Positions 1-8,770 are shown, numbered from the stretch's first letter. The stretch: 36,082 nucleotides of DNA from Prevotella sp. MGM2 (GCF_002933955.1 NZ_BEWW01000314.1:1-36082), one strand, 5' to 3'. The notes: generated from the sequence alone by a model not told the origin. Made by a program: numbers and translations.

Positions 1-51
1 CATTTCAGCTCTCGAATTTTAACAAATGCACCGGAATTTCGGCTTGACCCG
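1..51. repeat. Terminal inverted repeat, left arm (51 bp)
   Basis: Bases 1-51 are the exact reverse complement of bases 36032-36082; identity stops at base 52 (g here, t in the partner). It lies just beyond the hairpin of the left-most intergenic repeat copy, so it may be that copy's distal part or the edge of another multicopy element. An assembly k-mer overlap is an equally good explanation. Confidence 0.9.
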
Positions 52-76
52 GAATATCTCTGAAAAACACCGAAAA

Positions 77-158
77 AGCGGGACCTTCTATGAGGAAGTC
101 CCGCTCCGCTATGACAAAGATACTGCTTTTTACAGCGAAAAGCAAATTGTGTTAAAAC
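77..158 (-). repeat. Intergenic promoter-hairpin repeat, copy A (short form)
   Basis: On the minus strand a TTTG box (143-146), a 20-nt spacer and TATCTTTG (115-122) form a consensus Bacteroidota promoter. The hairpin AGCGGGAC/GTCCCGCT (98-105 with 77-84) follows, then a T-tract (72-76). The spacer contains the inverted repeat GCTTTT/AAAAGC (125-130, 138-143). Predicted transcript: about 40 nt, roughly 108 down to 72. The usual distal module is not recognisable here, although a ttttaac at 18-24 could be a diverged left end. The copy lies just after the stop codon of the metallopeptidase gene, in the same orientation. Confidence 0.8.
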
Positions 159-203
159 AGCCGGAGAGCATTTATTGTCCGCCGGCACACACTCTCCGCC
201 CTT

Positions 204-740
204 TCAAGGATGCTCCCACAAGTTGCGTGAGAACAGCCTCATTTCCCTTTCCAGACGTCGGGCTGTGCCGGAACCGCCGGTCATGGTGTCCACCACACTC
301 CAAAAACGGACGCTGTGGTTCATCTCGCGGCGGTGGGCCAGCTCGTGCTTGATAACATAATCCACCAAACGGGCAGGAGCCAGCATGAGCCACAAGGACA
401 GATTGATGTTGCCCAATGACGAGCAACTGCCCCATCGGGTACGCACATTGCGGATAGTCACACGACGGTAGTCAATACCATACTGACGGGCAAAGTTCGC
501 CAAACGGCGCGGCAGAACTTCGGCCGCTACAAGGCGCAACACTTCCGTCAGAACGCTGTTACCCCATTCCTGCCGTCCGGGACAATGAAAATCAAAGCCA
601 CGCGGCAGACGCACCGTAACGGACGTCCCCTCGCGATGGAGAGTCGCGGTGGCGACATCAGCCTCCTCAAAACGTAAATGCAGGAGGTCCGTGTCAATGC
701 GAAAGTCGTAGTCGATACGGAATTGACGTAAGGCAGCCAT
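204..740 (-). CDS. YgjP-like zinc metallopeptidase (WLM/DUF45 family)
   Basis: The 178-residue protein carries the family signature in order: TRWGSCSSLGNINLS at about 101-115, the zinc motif HELAH at 132-136 and the third ligand His142 in MNHSVRFW. This matches the YgjP/SprT-like M48-related metallopeptidases; their substrates are mostly unknown and the protein is probably cytoplasmic, as no signal peptide is seen. It is somewhat shorter than typical YgjP proteins (about 230-240 residues), the reduction being in the N-terminal beta-rich part, but the catalytic core is complete. The ATG at 740 is the first good start. It lies downstream of tRNA-Gln and its terminator on the same strand, and its 3' end is followed by an intergenic promoter-hairpin repeat. 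Confidence 0.85.
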   Translation of the reverse strand: MAALRQFRIDYDFRIDTDLLHLRFEEADVATATLHREGTSVTVRLPRGFDFHCPGRQEWGNSVLTEVLRLVAAEVLPRRLANFARQYGIDYRRVTIRNVRTRWGSCSSLGNINLSLWLMLAPARLVDYVIKHELAHRREMNHSVRFWSVVDTMTGGSGTARRLEREMRLFSRNLWEHP

Positions 741-800
741 AATCTGAAAACGGGCGGAAAGAAATTATTTCCGACAAAGAAAGAAATGACAACATAAAGA

Positions 801-836
801 AAGAGTCTCACACCGATCAGGCGATGCAAGACTCTT
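801..836 (-). terminator. Terminator of tRNA-Gln
   Basis: The arms AAGAGTCT (801-808) and AGACTCTT (829-836) pair, with extra pairing inside the loop. On the minus strand the stem is followed by TTCTTT. It sits 12 nt beyond the tRNA 3' end. Confidence 0.7.
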
Positions 837-847
837 GACGGGGAAAG

Positions 848-919
848 TTGTTCCACTCCGACTCGAACGGGGACTGAGAGAACCAAAAACTCTAGTGCTA
901 ACCATTACACCATGGAACA
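848..919 (-). tRNA. tRNA-Gln (anticodon UUG)
   Basis: The 72-nt minus-strand sequence folds as a cloverleaf. The acceptor TGTTCCA (919-913) pairs with TGGAACA (855-849), with A848 as discriminator. The D-arm region contains GGTGTAATGGTTAGC. The anticodon stem AGAGT/TCTCT encloses the loop TTTTGGT, which reads UUG at positions 34-36. The T-loop is TTCGAGT. CCA is not encoded. The sequence closely resembles bacterial tRNA-Gln. Confidence 0.95.
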
Positions 920-949
920 AACTCGATGTGTCATCGTTAGATAACGGTG

Positions 950-980
950 CAAAATTACAAAGTTTTTCTTTAAGTGCAAA
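950..980 (-). promoter_or_regulatory. Promoter of tRNA-Gln
   Basis: On the minus strand TTTG (977-980), a 19-nt spacer and TAATTTTG (950-957) match the Bacteroidota sigma-ABfr consensus. The expected start is near 943, giving a leader of about 24 nt before the mature tRNA. Confidence 0.8.
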
Positions 981-984
981 ATAT

Positions 985-1923
985 TCAGCCGTTTTTTTTA
1001 CCTGAAAGAGCTGAGATGTTGCGCACGAGGCCCTCGAATTTCACCCGTTTGACGGCACTGCCCTTGAATAACCTCCGATATTGCTCTACATCCAAAACCT
1101 GCCAGTCTTCGGCAGTCATCTGTCTGAGGGCATCAGAGGAAAAAAAATCGGTTACGGATGTGGGAGAGGCAAAGCGGTTCCAGGGACATACCTCGGCACA
1201 ACGGTCGCAGCCATAAACACAACGGCCCATCAGCGCACCGGTGCCGGCCGGCAGTGCACCGCGGTGTTCGATGGTAAGACATGACAGGCAACGGCGGGCA
1301 TCCACTTTTCCGCCGCCTGAGAGAGCCTGTGCCGGACAGGCCTCCACGCAACGGCGGCAAATGCCGCAACGTGCTCTCTGCGGTAAATCGTAACAGTCGG
1401 CAGGCTGAGTCAATATCAACTCTCCCAAAAAGAAATAGCTGCCGGCACCGGGAATTATCAATTGTCCGTTGTGCCCTGTCCACCCCAAGCCACAACGCAC
1501 TGCCCAGTAACGCTCGGCAACGGGCGCAGTGTCGCAGAATACTCTTCCGTGGCGGTGCTCTTCCAACCCAATGGCGAAAAGAAGCTCACGCAGCTTCCGG
1601 CGCATCACCTCATGATAGTCGCGGCCATGAGCATAACGTGCAAAGGCATAACCGCGAGGCGAAAGTTCCTGTCCGGTGAAATAATTGAGCGCCACCGACA
1701 CTACGGTCCGCGCGCCTTCCACCAGTCTGCGCGGGTCAAGACGCAAGGTCAGATGATTCTCCATATAGGCCATTCCGGCATGACAACCTTCATCCAGCCA
1801 GCGGCGCAACACATCGGCATAATCCGCAGGCAGCGGTTCGGCCGGTGCCAGTCCACAAGCAGAAAAGCCGAGGCGACGGGCCTCGGCTTTTATCTGTTCC
1901 GATGAAAGAAATAACGGTGTCAT
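985..1923 (-). CDS. queG: Epoxyqueuosine reductase QueG
   Basis: QueG reduces epoxyqueuosine to queuosine at the wobble base of GUN-anticodon tRNAs, using cobalamin and two 4Fe-4S clusters in the cytoplasm. The 312-residue protein has the usual family length. Visible features: DTAPVAER at 131-138 with the expected catalytic Asp131; first cluster cysteines at 186, 189, 192 and 196 (CGICRRCVEACP); Cys212 and Cys215; and a second set at 235, 239, 242 and 246 (CVYGCDRCAEVCP). The ATG at 1923 is the only good start; an upstream ATG runs into a stop after five codons. The neighbouring tRNA-Gln(UUG) is not a queuosine substrate, so the adjacency is probably incidental. No clear TAnnTTTG box is seen in the 158 bp upstream. 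Confidence 0.95.
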   Translation of the reverse strand: MTPLFLSSEQIKAEARRLGFSACGLAPAEPLPADYADVLRRWLDEGCHAGMAYMENHLTLRLDPRRLVEGARTVVSVALNYFTGQELSPRGYAFARYAHGRDYHEVMRRKLRELLFAIGLEEHRHGRVFCDTAPVAERYWAVRCGLGWTGHNGQLIIPGAGSYFFLGELILTQPADCYDLPQRARCGICRRCVEACPAQALSGGGKVDARRCLSCLTIEHRGALPAGTGALMGRCVYGCDRCAEVCPWNRFASPTSVTDFFSSDALRQMTAEDWQVLDVEQYRRLFKGSAVKRVKFEGLVRNISALSGKKNG

Positions 1924-2081
1924 CTTATCTGTTTATATATGCGGTGCCATTCAAAACCTCCGGATTTTCCCTCTCATCCTTTCCCTTATAAAATCATAAG
2001 ATGAAAGAACTTTGAACTGCCGACGGTTTTTTATGATATCTGCCGGACACTCTAAAGGATTCAGGCTGTTTTCAAAGAAAC

Positions 2082-2693
2082 TCAGTCGAACACTCTGAAG
2101 GCGTATCCCTGCGATTGCAGCCATTCTATGGCACGGGGCAGGGCATAGAGGAGTTTGTCGTGGCTCTTAAGCGAGTCGTGAAAAGTAATGATACTGCCCG
2201 GGCGGGCGTAACGGCGTACATTCAGCAATACGTCGCGGCCGTTAAGACGGGTGGAATAATCACGCGTCACAAGGTCCCACATCACCACGCGGTATCTCTG
2301 TTTCACAAAGATGTATTGCCCCCATTTCATCCAGCCGTGAGGCGGCCTGAAAAGGTCGGTGTGCAGATATTCGTTAGCCCGGTCTACGTTACGCACGTAA
2401 CTTGAAATCCCATGCCTCAGTCCGCCGATATGGTTGAAAGTATGATTGCCAAGCCGGTGGCCGCGTGCTTTTACCATTTCGAATTCCGCAGGATGCTTGC
2501 GTATGTTGTCACCGACCATGAAAAAGGTGGCTTTCACCTCATAGTGGTCGAGCACATCGAGCACCCATGGCGTGACTTCAGGAATAGGACCGTCGTCAAA
2601 CGTCAGGTACACGGCATGTTCCTCCTTATCCATCCGCCACAAGGCGTGCGGATAGAGCCAACGGAGAAATTTGGCGGGTTGTTCTATCAACAT
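2082..2693 (-). CDS. Polysaccharide deacetylase (NodB domain, CE4)
   Basis: This 203-residue protein is almost entirely one NodB homology domain, predicted to remove N- or O-acetyl groups from an envelope glycan. All CE4 motifs are present: TFDDGP (31-36), the metal pair HTFNH (84-88), RPPHG (116-120), a WDLVTRDYS segment (about 139-147) and ITFHDS (169-174). No signal peptide is obvious, so it acts in the cytoplasm or by an unrecognised route. The frame stays open to an ATG at 2753, but that codon lies inside the perfect terminator stem 2747-2787. A TATCTTTTG-like box also lies between the two starts, so I place the start at 2693 (MLIEQPAKFL). The substrate is not evident from the neighbours. 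Confidence 0.88.
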   Translation of the reverse strand: MLIEQPAKFLRWLYPHALWRMDKEEHAVYLTFDDGPIPEVTPWVLDVLDHYEVKATFFMVGDNIRKHPAEFEMVKARGHRLGNHTFNHIGGLRHGISSYVRNVDRANEYLHTDLFRPPHGWMKWGQYIFVKQRYRVVMWDLVTRDYSTRLNGRDVLLNVRRYARPGSIITFHDSLKSHDKLLYALPRAIEWLQSQGYAFRVFD

Positions 2694-2746
2694 GACAAAA
2701 TGTTTTGAGCGTCCGGCAAAAGATATTCCGCCGCTGTATAAAAACG

Positions 2747-2787
2747 GTTTCATGTAACGGCAATATTGAATTACCGTTACATGAAAC
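2747..2787 (-). terminator. Terminator after the DUF2723 gene
   Basis: A perfect 14-bp inverted repeat, GTTTCATGTAACGG (2747-2760) with CCGTTACATGAAAC (2774-2787), has a 13-nt loop. On the minus strand it is followed by CGTTTTTA, giving a Rho-independent terminator 22 nt beyond the DUF2723 stop codon. Confidence 0.85.
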
Positions 2788-2809
2788 AGCGGCAGAGCCT
2801 GCCTTTTCT

Positions 2810-5800
2810 TTAATTCATGCCGCTAAAACCGGCACCTGTTCCGCCAAGACCATCACTGCCCAGACCTCCCATATTGAAAGGTACGGCCGGTGCAGGCTCC
2901 GACGGTTGCGCATACCATGACTCTACGAGCTGATAAGCGCGGGTGTTCTGCAATCCCAACAGAGTGGTTTCGAATTGTTTCGCTGCCTTTTGGTCTGCCG
3001 CGCCCAATATCCGGTAGGCCTGCGTAAGCGCATCAAAAGCGGCGGCAATGGTACCGTGCATCATGTCCATGCGCCGGTCGCTCACAGTGCTTATCCATCT
3101 GAGCGTGGCGGCGCCGCGGTTGCCTATGGTCCGGGCTATGCGGACGGCTTCCTTGCTATCGCCGGCGCGGAGCCAGAAATCGGCCAGTTCGATGTCGTTC
3201 TCATCGTAGGGAATATTCTCGGGAGGAAGCATTTCCTTGCACTTGCGGAGCACCTCCAGAGCCTTGTCTTTCTTATCCTCCTTGAGGAGCTGACGGGCCA
3301 GGATAGTGAACATGCTGCGGTGAGTGCTGCACATCCTGCGGACCGTCTCATCGAGATAAATGCCGGGCTTATTCACGTTACCATACTTATAGCGGTGCAT
3401 AAGATTGTGATACATCTTGTCCGAATCCACCGTCAGGGCGAACGAACCGTCGCTGTTGCGGGGATGGCGGAACGGCGTAATGCGATAAGCCAGTCCCTCA
3501 AGCACGAGATATTCATCAAGACCGGCATAATTCTCGCTGCCGGGTCCGCCCAGCGTGAGCGACATGTACATGGGACGCTGCCAGTCGTTGCGGGCCAGCA
3601 TCTCGTACACCATCATGCGGCTCTTTGAGATGCGGCTCTTTCCCTTTAAGGAAATGGTAATGTAATCGGGTATGGAATCCTTTCCGTAGGGGAGCGTCAT
3701 GCCTGAGTTGATGACAGCGGCTTTGTTGACAGGTACCACCACAGAGTCTGTAGGAACGACGCCGGGCTGGTCATTGGCCACACGTCCGCGCACATAGTGG
3801 TCGATGATATACTTGAGGTCATAGGTATTCACACCCGTTTTCCGTTTGATTTCATCGAGCTCCTTGCGCATTTCGGGCTTCACGTCATAGGCATCGAAGC
3901 CCTCGCCGCGGTTGTCGACGTATTCGTAGCGGCTCCAGGCTATGGGGAGCGGCGCCGACTTGTAAGCCTGGCGGCGCATCTGGTCGGTGTACCAGTCGGT
4001 CTGCAAATATGAAAGGTTGCAGACGCGAGCGTCGGTACGCTGTCCTTCTGTTTCCTGGGCATACCACAGGGGGAAGGTGTCGTTGTCGCCGTTGGTGAAG
4101 ATGATGGGCATACCGGCTTCGGGGAGGGTGTTGAGATAATTGAGCCCGAAGTCGCGGCAGGCATAGCGGTCGGAGCGGTCGTGGTCGTCCCACGTCTGGC
4201 TGACCATCTGCAGCGGAACGATGAGGCCGAGCACGGAGGCCACGCCTACGGCGGCGTATTCGTGTCTGACGAACTTGCGCAGGCCTTCGTAAAGGGCTAC
4301 GACACCGAGGCCTATCCAGATGGCGAAGGCGTAGAACGAGCCGGCGTAGGCGTAGTCGCGCTCACGCGGTTCGGAAGGCGTCTGGTTGAGATAGAGGATA
4401 ATGGCCAGTCCGGTCATGAAGAAGAGGAAGAAAACCACCCAGAACTGCTTTACGCCCTCGCGTCCCTTGAAGGCTTGCCAGAAGAGGCCGAGAAGGCCGA
4501 GGAGGAGCGGCAGGCAGTAGAACACGTTGCGGCCCTTATTGTTTTTCAGATCATCGGGCAGGAGGCTCTGGTCGCCGTAGAGGTAGTTGTCGATGAACGG
4601 TATGCCCGTAATCCAGTTGCCGTGGTTCGGGTCGCCCACGCTTTGCACGTCGTTTTGCCGGCCGGCAAAGTTCCACATAAAGTAGCGCCAGTACATGAAG
4701 TTCACCTGATAGGAGAGGAAGAAGCGGATGTTGTCGGCCTGCGACGGCATCTCACCCGATGCGTACTCTTCGCCCGTGGGGGTGTTCCATGTAGCTTCAA
4801 CGGGATAGGTAGTGATGTCGCCGAGCCACGTCTTGTAGTTCTTCTCATGCTGCCAGGAGAAGATGCGGGGGAAGAACATCTTCATGGCGCCCGGATAGAT
4901 TACGCCCTCCTGCGTCTGCATCTGGTCGTAGCGGTCGGGGTCGCTGTCGTGTTTCTTCTCGTGGCGCTGTACGCGTGTGCCTTCTTCAAACATGACCTCG
5001 CGGTCGTAATAGAGGTTGCCCTGCGCGTCGGCGTAAGTGGCGGGTACCATCTGTCCGGTGGCGGGATCGGCCACCATTTTGGTCATGAAACAGGGCTTGG
5101 AGGAATAGGCCGGACCGTAGAAGAGAGGTTTCGTGCCGTATTGCTCGCGGCCCAGATAGCTGCCGAGGGTGAAAATGTCTTCCGGAGAATCCTGGTCCAT
5201 GGGGGTGTTCTGCGTGGAGCGCACCACAATGACAGCGTAGGAGGAATAGCCGATCATGAGCATGAGCATGCAGAGCAGCGAGGTGTTGAGGAACCGCTTG
5301 CGCAGCACATATTCATTGTTGCGCCTGAAGCGCAGGAGAAACACCAGAACGGCTGTGAGCACAAGGCCCAGCAGGAAGGCGAACGTGCCATGTCCGGCAA
5401 AGAAGGGAATGCCGAGCAGAACTACCGATAGGGTGTAGAGCACGGTTATGAGAAGACGGTCTTTGCGCGTGGTGCTCCATATTGCGGCCAGCACCACTCC
5501 GATGAGCACAAGCATGTAGGCTATGAGACCGGAGTTGAAGCCGAGGCCGAGCGTATTGACGAAGAAGAGCTCGAACCAGCCGCCCACTTTAACGATGCCG
5601 GGCACAACGCCGTAGAGCACAGCGCCTACGAGCACCAGGGAGATGGCCAGCGCGCCGAGCGCGCCTTTGGCGTTGGCCTCTGGAGTTTTCTTAAAATAAT
5701 AGACCAGCACGATGGCGGGCAGGCACAGGAGGTTGAGCAGGTGCACGCCGATGGAAAGGCCTGTGAGATAGAAGATGAGCACCAGCCAGCGGTCGGAATG

Positions 5801-6313
5801 CGGTTCGTCGGCATTGTCCTCCCACTTCAGGATGAGCCAGAAGACGAGAGCTGTCAGCATGGACGAATAGGCGTAGACTTCGCCCTCCACGGCCGAGAAC
5901 CAGAAGGTGTCGCTCCAAGTGTAGGCCAGCGCGCCTGTAAGGCCGGCAGCCATGATGAGCAGCGTCTGGCGCAGGGAGGTAACAACGCCGTCCTTGCAGA
6001 TGAGTTTGCGCGTGAGGTGCGTAATCGTCCAGAAGAGGAACAGGATACACGTGGCCGAGAGCAGGGCCGACATGGTGTTGACACACAGGGCCACCTTAGA
6101 GGGGTCGGAGGTGAACTGGGTGAAGAAGTTGGCCGTGAGCATGAAGAAGGGGGCGCCGGGCGGGTGGCCCACTTCCAGCTTGTAGGCTGTGATGATGAAC
6201 TCGGGACAATCCCAGAAACTCGCTGTAGGCTCCACCGTCATGCAATAGGTGAAAGCGGCGATGGCAAAAGCCAGCCAACCGAAAAGGTTGTTTACAATCT
6301 TGTACTGTTTCAT
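2810..6313 (-). CDS. DUF2723 / GT117-family membrane protein
   Basis: The 1167-residue integral membrane protein starts with the family hallmark EPTASFWDCPEFI (about 28-40) and GHPPGAPFF, typical of DUF2723 proteins, which are large bacterial relatives of the TMEM260 O-mannosyltransferase (CAZy GT117). The N-terminal half holds about a dozen hydrophobic helices. A mid segment with PSEPRERDYAYAGSFYAF and further helices follows, then a soluble C-terminal part ending in a Gly-rich tail. By family, a lipid-linked glycan transfer to proteins at the outer face of the inner membrane is plausible; the activity here is inference. The start ATG 6313 (MKQYKIVNN) is standard. It ends 22 nt before a strong terminator and has its own promoter-like box, so it is probably monocistronic. 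Confidence 0.9.
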   Translation of the reverse strand: MKQYKIVNNLFGWLAFAIAAFTYCMTVEPTASFWDCPEFIITAYKLEVGHPPGAPFFMLTANFFTQFTSDPSKVALCVNTMSALLSATCILFLFWTITHLTRKLICKDGVVTSLRQTLLIMAAGLTGALAYTWSDTFWFSAVEGEVYAYSSMLTALVFWLILKWEDNADEPHSDRWLVLIFYLTGLSIGVHLLNLLCLPAIVLVYYFKKTPEANAKGALGALAISLVLVGAVLYGVVPGIVKVGGWFELFFVNTLGLGFNSGLIAYMLVLIGVVLAAIWSTTRKDRLLITVLYTLSVVLLGIPFFAGHGTFAFLLGLVLTAVLVFLLRFRRNNEYVLRKRFLNTSLLCMLMLMIGYSSYAVIVVRSTQNTPMDQDSPEDIFTLGSYLGREQYGTKPLFYGPAYSSKPCFMTKMVADPATGQMVPATYADAQGNLYYDREVMFEEGTRVQRHEKKHDSDPDRYDQMQTQEGVIYPGAMKMFFPRIFSWQHEKNYKTWLGDITTYPVEATWNTPTGEEYASGEMPSQADNIRFFLSYQVNFMYWRYFMWNFAGRQNDVQSVGDPNHGNWITGIPFIDNYLYGDQSLLPDDLKNNKGRNVFYCLPLLLGLLGLFWQAFKGREGVKQFWVVFFLFFMTGLAIILYLNQTPSEPRERDYAYAGSFYAFAIWIGLGVVALYEGLRKFVRHEYAAVGVASVLGLIVPLQMVSQTWDDHDRSDRYACRDFGLNYLNTLPEAGMPIIFTNGDNDTFPLWYAQETEGQRTDARVCNLSYLQTDWYTDQMRRQAYKSAPLPIAWSRYEYVDNRGEGFDAYDVKPEMRKELDEIKRKTGVNTYDLKYIIDHYVRGRVANDQPGVVPTDSVVVPVNKAAVINSGMTLPYGKDSIPDYITISLKGKSRISKSRMMVYEMLARNDWQRPMYMSLTLGGPGSENYAGLDEYLVLEGLAYRITPFRHPRNSDGSFALTVDSDKMYHNLMHRYKYGNVNKPGIYLDETVRRMCSTHRSMFTILARQLLKEDKKDKALEVLRKCKEMLPPENIPYDENDIELADFWLRAGDSKEAVRIARTIGNRGAATLRWISTVSDRRMDMMHGTIAAAFDALTQAYRILGAADQKAAKQFETTLLGLQNTRAYQLVESWYAQPSEPAPAVPFNMGGLGSDGLGGTGAGFSGMN

Positions 6314-6392
6314 TGAAAAGTGCAGATACTTATGGAGTTGTTACTATTTTCCTTACAAGGCGCTTTGAATACGCAAAAATTAATACAATTTG

Positions 6393-6400
6393 CAAAAATA
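6393..6400 (-). promoter_or_regulatory. Candidate -7 box for the DUF2723 gene
   Basis: The minus strand reads TATTTTTG, matching TAnnTTTG, about 80 nt upstream of the start codon. The -33 element is weak. Confidence 0.5.
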
Positions 6401-6481
6401 GTGCTTTTTTTTCTTTCACACCGTTTTGCCGTTCTAAAATACCGCTGTCATAACATTCATTAGAGGTTATCACCCTTTTCA

Positions 6482-6744
6482 CTTTAACATATTTAACTTT
6501 CAGCAACATTTCAGCATGTTAAAATATAGGTTGCAAGCGAAAAAAAGAAAAAGAACGTATCGGAATTTTAACGCGAATACGGGAAATTTAAATTCCAAGT
6601 AATGCTTTTCGGGACAAAAACAAGATGTTTTTCACCTCGGAAAACCTCGGAAAACACGCAAAAAGCGGCCGATTCCGCTAGAACCGGCCGCCTGGCTGTT
6701 GCAAAGATACTAAACTTTCCGGCGGAAAGCAAATTGTGTTAAAA
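6482..6744 (-). repeat. Intergenic promoter-hairpin repeat, copy B (full)
   Basis: This full copy runs from ctttaac (6482) to gttaaaa (6744). In minus-strand order it has TTTG (6730-6733), a 20-nt spacer with the palindrome CTTTCC-ggc-GGAAAG (6715-6729), TATCTTTG (6702-6709), and the hairpin GCGGCCG/CGGCCGC (6685-6691 with 6665-6671) with a T-tract. A second module contains CGTATTCG and CCGATACG followed by a long T-rich run, and a distal TTTAAC end closes the unit. The stem sequence differs from copies A and E yet pairs fully. It lies between two minus-strand genes and accounts for most of the gap 6314-6862. Confidence 0.88.
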
Positions 6745-6862
6745 GGCGCATCGGGCCTCATGCGGCGCGTACAAAAGACGATGCGGCGCGTCTTCTCATG
6801 CAAGGCGCGCCGCACGACATACCCCTTAACGAAAAGAGGAGAAAATCCGCGGAGGCACAGCC

Positions 6863-8575
6863 TTACGCATACCGGTTCACGCAATCGGCTATAAAACTGA
6901 CAATGAGCGAAAGCGGCGTTTCATTCTTGCCCATATCTCTGAAGCGGAGAGAGGCCGTGACCTTGGCCGGTTTCTCGCTGTACATCTCAAACGTGGAAAG
7001 ATTGTCGGAATAATTCTTAAAGGGAGTACGGCTTATTTCCTCACGCATCTCGGCATTCTCGAACAGCGTGCGGAAGTCCACCACCATAAAGGAAGTCTTG
7101 CCCTTTATGCGACCGGCGTAATCGGCCTTGGCCAGCGAGGCCGAAACCTTGCCTTCGGGCTTGAAGCCTTCTTCGTTGGAGAAGAAGAACATCTTCTCAG
7201 TGGTGCCGAAGGAAACGAATTTCGGATTGTCGGCATAGCGGTCAAGACAGTAACGGAAGTATCCCGTGACAGGATCTCTTGAAAATTCCGGCACAACAGG
7301 CGCACGTTCCCAATAGTCATAGGCGTCATCATAATCATAAACCTCAGAGGCCTCAGCCACCGCCACAGAATCGCTCGAAGCCAACCCTGCAGCGGCAGAA
7401 TTACCGTCTGCCTTGAGGCCCGTTATCTCAGCCATGAGGGCATCAACGGCCGAACGGTTCTTAATATCAACAAAACCACTTAACAACGGATATTTATCGT
7501 CCCCGCGGGGCGCTGTCAAGGCAAAGAAGCCCTCACCGCTGACGGCATTCACCACGTCTTCAATCATCCGGGCCTTTTCGGGTTCTTCGTCGAGGAGTTT
7601 CCTCACTGCCTCGTTCTTGCATATCATCTTCCAGAAGGCCGGACCGTCAAAACCGAAACCACCTGCGGCGAAAGCTTCCTTCGAAACCTTCTCCAGGTAT
7701 TTTCCGGTCACTTCCTTCTGTATGTCGGCACTTTCCTTCATTTGTTTTTTAGCCTTGTCGCTCATAGCCAGGGTTTCCATGTAGGCGTCCACACTTTCAC
7801 TGCCGAAGGAAAGACCTGCCAGAACGGAATAGCCTTCCACATCAAAACCTTGGGTGCCCTTCCTCACGTTCTCGGCCACACTGGCAGGCATCACTTTCAT
7901 CAGGTTATCCATCATCAGGCACATCGCCACATCATCATCCCGACCGTCCATTTCGGCAAACTCGGGATTGTCGAGAATTGACGTTTTGTCCATTTCATCG
8001 AAGCGTTTGCCAAGGTCGCGCGTCACACGGCCGCCTCCTTCAACGTCCACAGCCAGTATGAGCACATCGCCGTTGAAGGCCAAAGCCTCCTTGCCGTCAG
8101 GACTGACAAACGTGCGGTAGTTGTCATATTCCTTGAACTTACCCAAATTATCCTCCTCATCGGCCATCATCTCTAGAAAACGGTAGAGGTCATCGTCATC
8201 GAGAACCTTGGCCACGAAGCCGGCATAAGGAAAAGATTTGGAAGGGGCATAAATGTAGACAGGCTTGCGCAAATCCACGCCCAGCTCCGAAGGATCGTCC
8301 AAAATCTCCTCGATCCGCTTGCAGGTCGAAGAGGAAAAATCCTTGTCGGCGGCCTCAAGTATCTTTTCCTTCCAGTCCTTGACGTCGGAACTGCCCTTCA
8401 GCCCCGACTTGTCGAAGATGCTCTTCACGTCTATCTTCACTACACCCGCACAATCTTCGGGCAAAATTCTGGCATGGTCGCCCGAACAGGATGATACGGC
8501 AACCGTCACCAGCAACAGCATCAGGCCCGTAAACAAGCCGCGCACATTACTAAAGGAATCTTTCACAATGTTCAT
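6863..8575 (-). CDS. DUF4836 family lipoprotein
   Basis: The 570-residue protein starts at the ATG at 8575 (MNIVKDSF), followed by a hydrophobic segment and the lipobox VSSC, so it is probably lipid-anchored and exported. The mature part resembles the Bacteroidales DUF4836 family (SGDHARILPEDCAGVVKID at the mature N terminus). Its role is not known. It is rich in Asp, Glu and Lys with no recognisable catalytic motif; a long acidic linker (about residues 410-430 of the ORF) contains DYDDAYDYWER. The frame remains open to a TTG at 8641, but that codon overlaps the TATATTTG promoter box, so the shorter start is preferred. An intergenic repeat copy follows about 120 bp beyond the stop. Confidence 0.8.
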   Translation of the reverse strand: MNIVKDSFSNVRGLFTGLMLLLVTVAVSSCSGDHARILPEDCAGVVKIDVKSIFDKSGLKGSSDVKDWKEKILEAADKDFSSSTCKRIEEILDDPSELGVDLRKPVYIYAPSKSFPYAGFVAKVLDDDDLYRFLEMMADEEDNLGKFKEYDNYRTFVSPDGKEALAFNGDVLILAVDVEGGGRVTRDLGKRFDEMDKTSILDNPEFAEMDGRDDDVAMCLMMDNLMKVMPASVAENVRKGTQGFDVEGYSVLAGLSFGSESVDAYMETLAMSDKAKKQMKESADIQKEVTGKYLEKVSKEAFAAGGFGFDGPAFWKMICKNEAVRKLLDEEPEKARMIEDVVNAVSGEGFFALTAPRGDDKYPLLSGFVDIKNRSAVDALMAEITGLKADGNSAAAGLASSDSVAVAEASEVYDYDDAYDYWERAPVVPEFSRDPVTGYFRYCLDRYADNPKFVSFGTTEKMFFFSNEEGFKPEGKVSASLAKADYAGRIKGKTSFMVVDFRTLFENAEMREEISRTPFKNYSDNLSTFEMYSEKPAKVTASLRFRDMGKNETPLSLIVSFIADCVNRYA

Positions 8576-8638
8576 AAGAAATATAGATTTTGGTGAATAA
8601 TTAACACGACTAACCCACGAAATATTTATGTATTTTTG

Positions 8639-8646
8639 CAAATATA
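8639..8646 (-). promoter_or_regulatory. Promoter -7 box of the DUF4836 gene
   Basis: The minus strand reads TATATTTG, matching TAnnTTTG, about 64 nt upstream of ATG 8575. No clean -33 TTTG is found at the usual distance. Confidence 0.55.
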
Positions 8647-8770
8647 GCCATTTCTAAACAAAAAACCGGAAATTAAACAGCCCTTTACCAACAGAAAAAC
8701 ATATTTTTATCTCATCCAGCCTTACCGCCCTACAGGCACGACAGTCATACGGACGATTTTCAGACTAAAA

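Noticed and set aside
848-1923. Functional link between queG and the adjacent tRNA-Gln
   Set aside because: Queuosine is made on GUN anticodons (Tyr, His, Asn, Asp), not on UUG, so the adjacency says nothing about function.
2694-2753. Longer N terminus for the polysaccharide deacetylase
   Set aside because: The ATG at 2753 sits inside the 14-bp terminator stem and the added residues are not family-like.
4181-5431. Long plus-strand open frame (416 codons) inside the DUF2723 gene
   Set aside because: It is antisense to a clear membrane protein, its translation is a Val/Glu/His-rich shadow without motifs, and no promoter precedes it.
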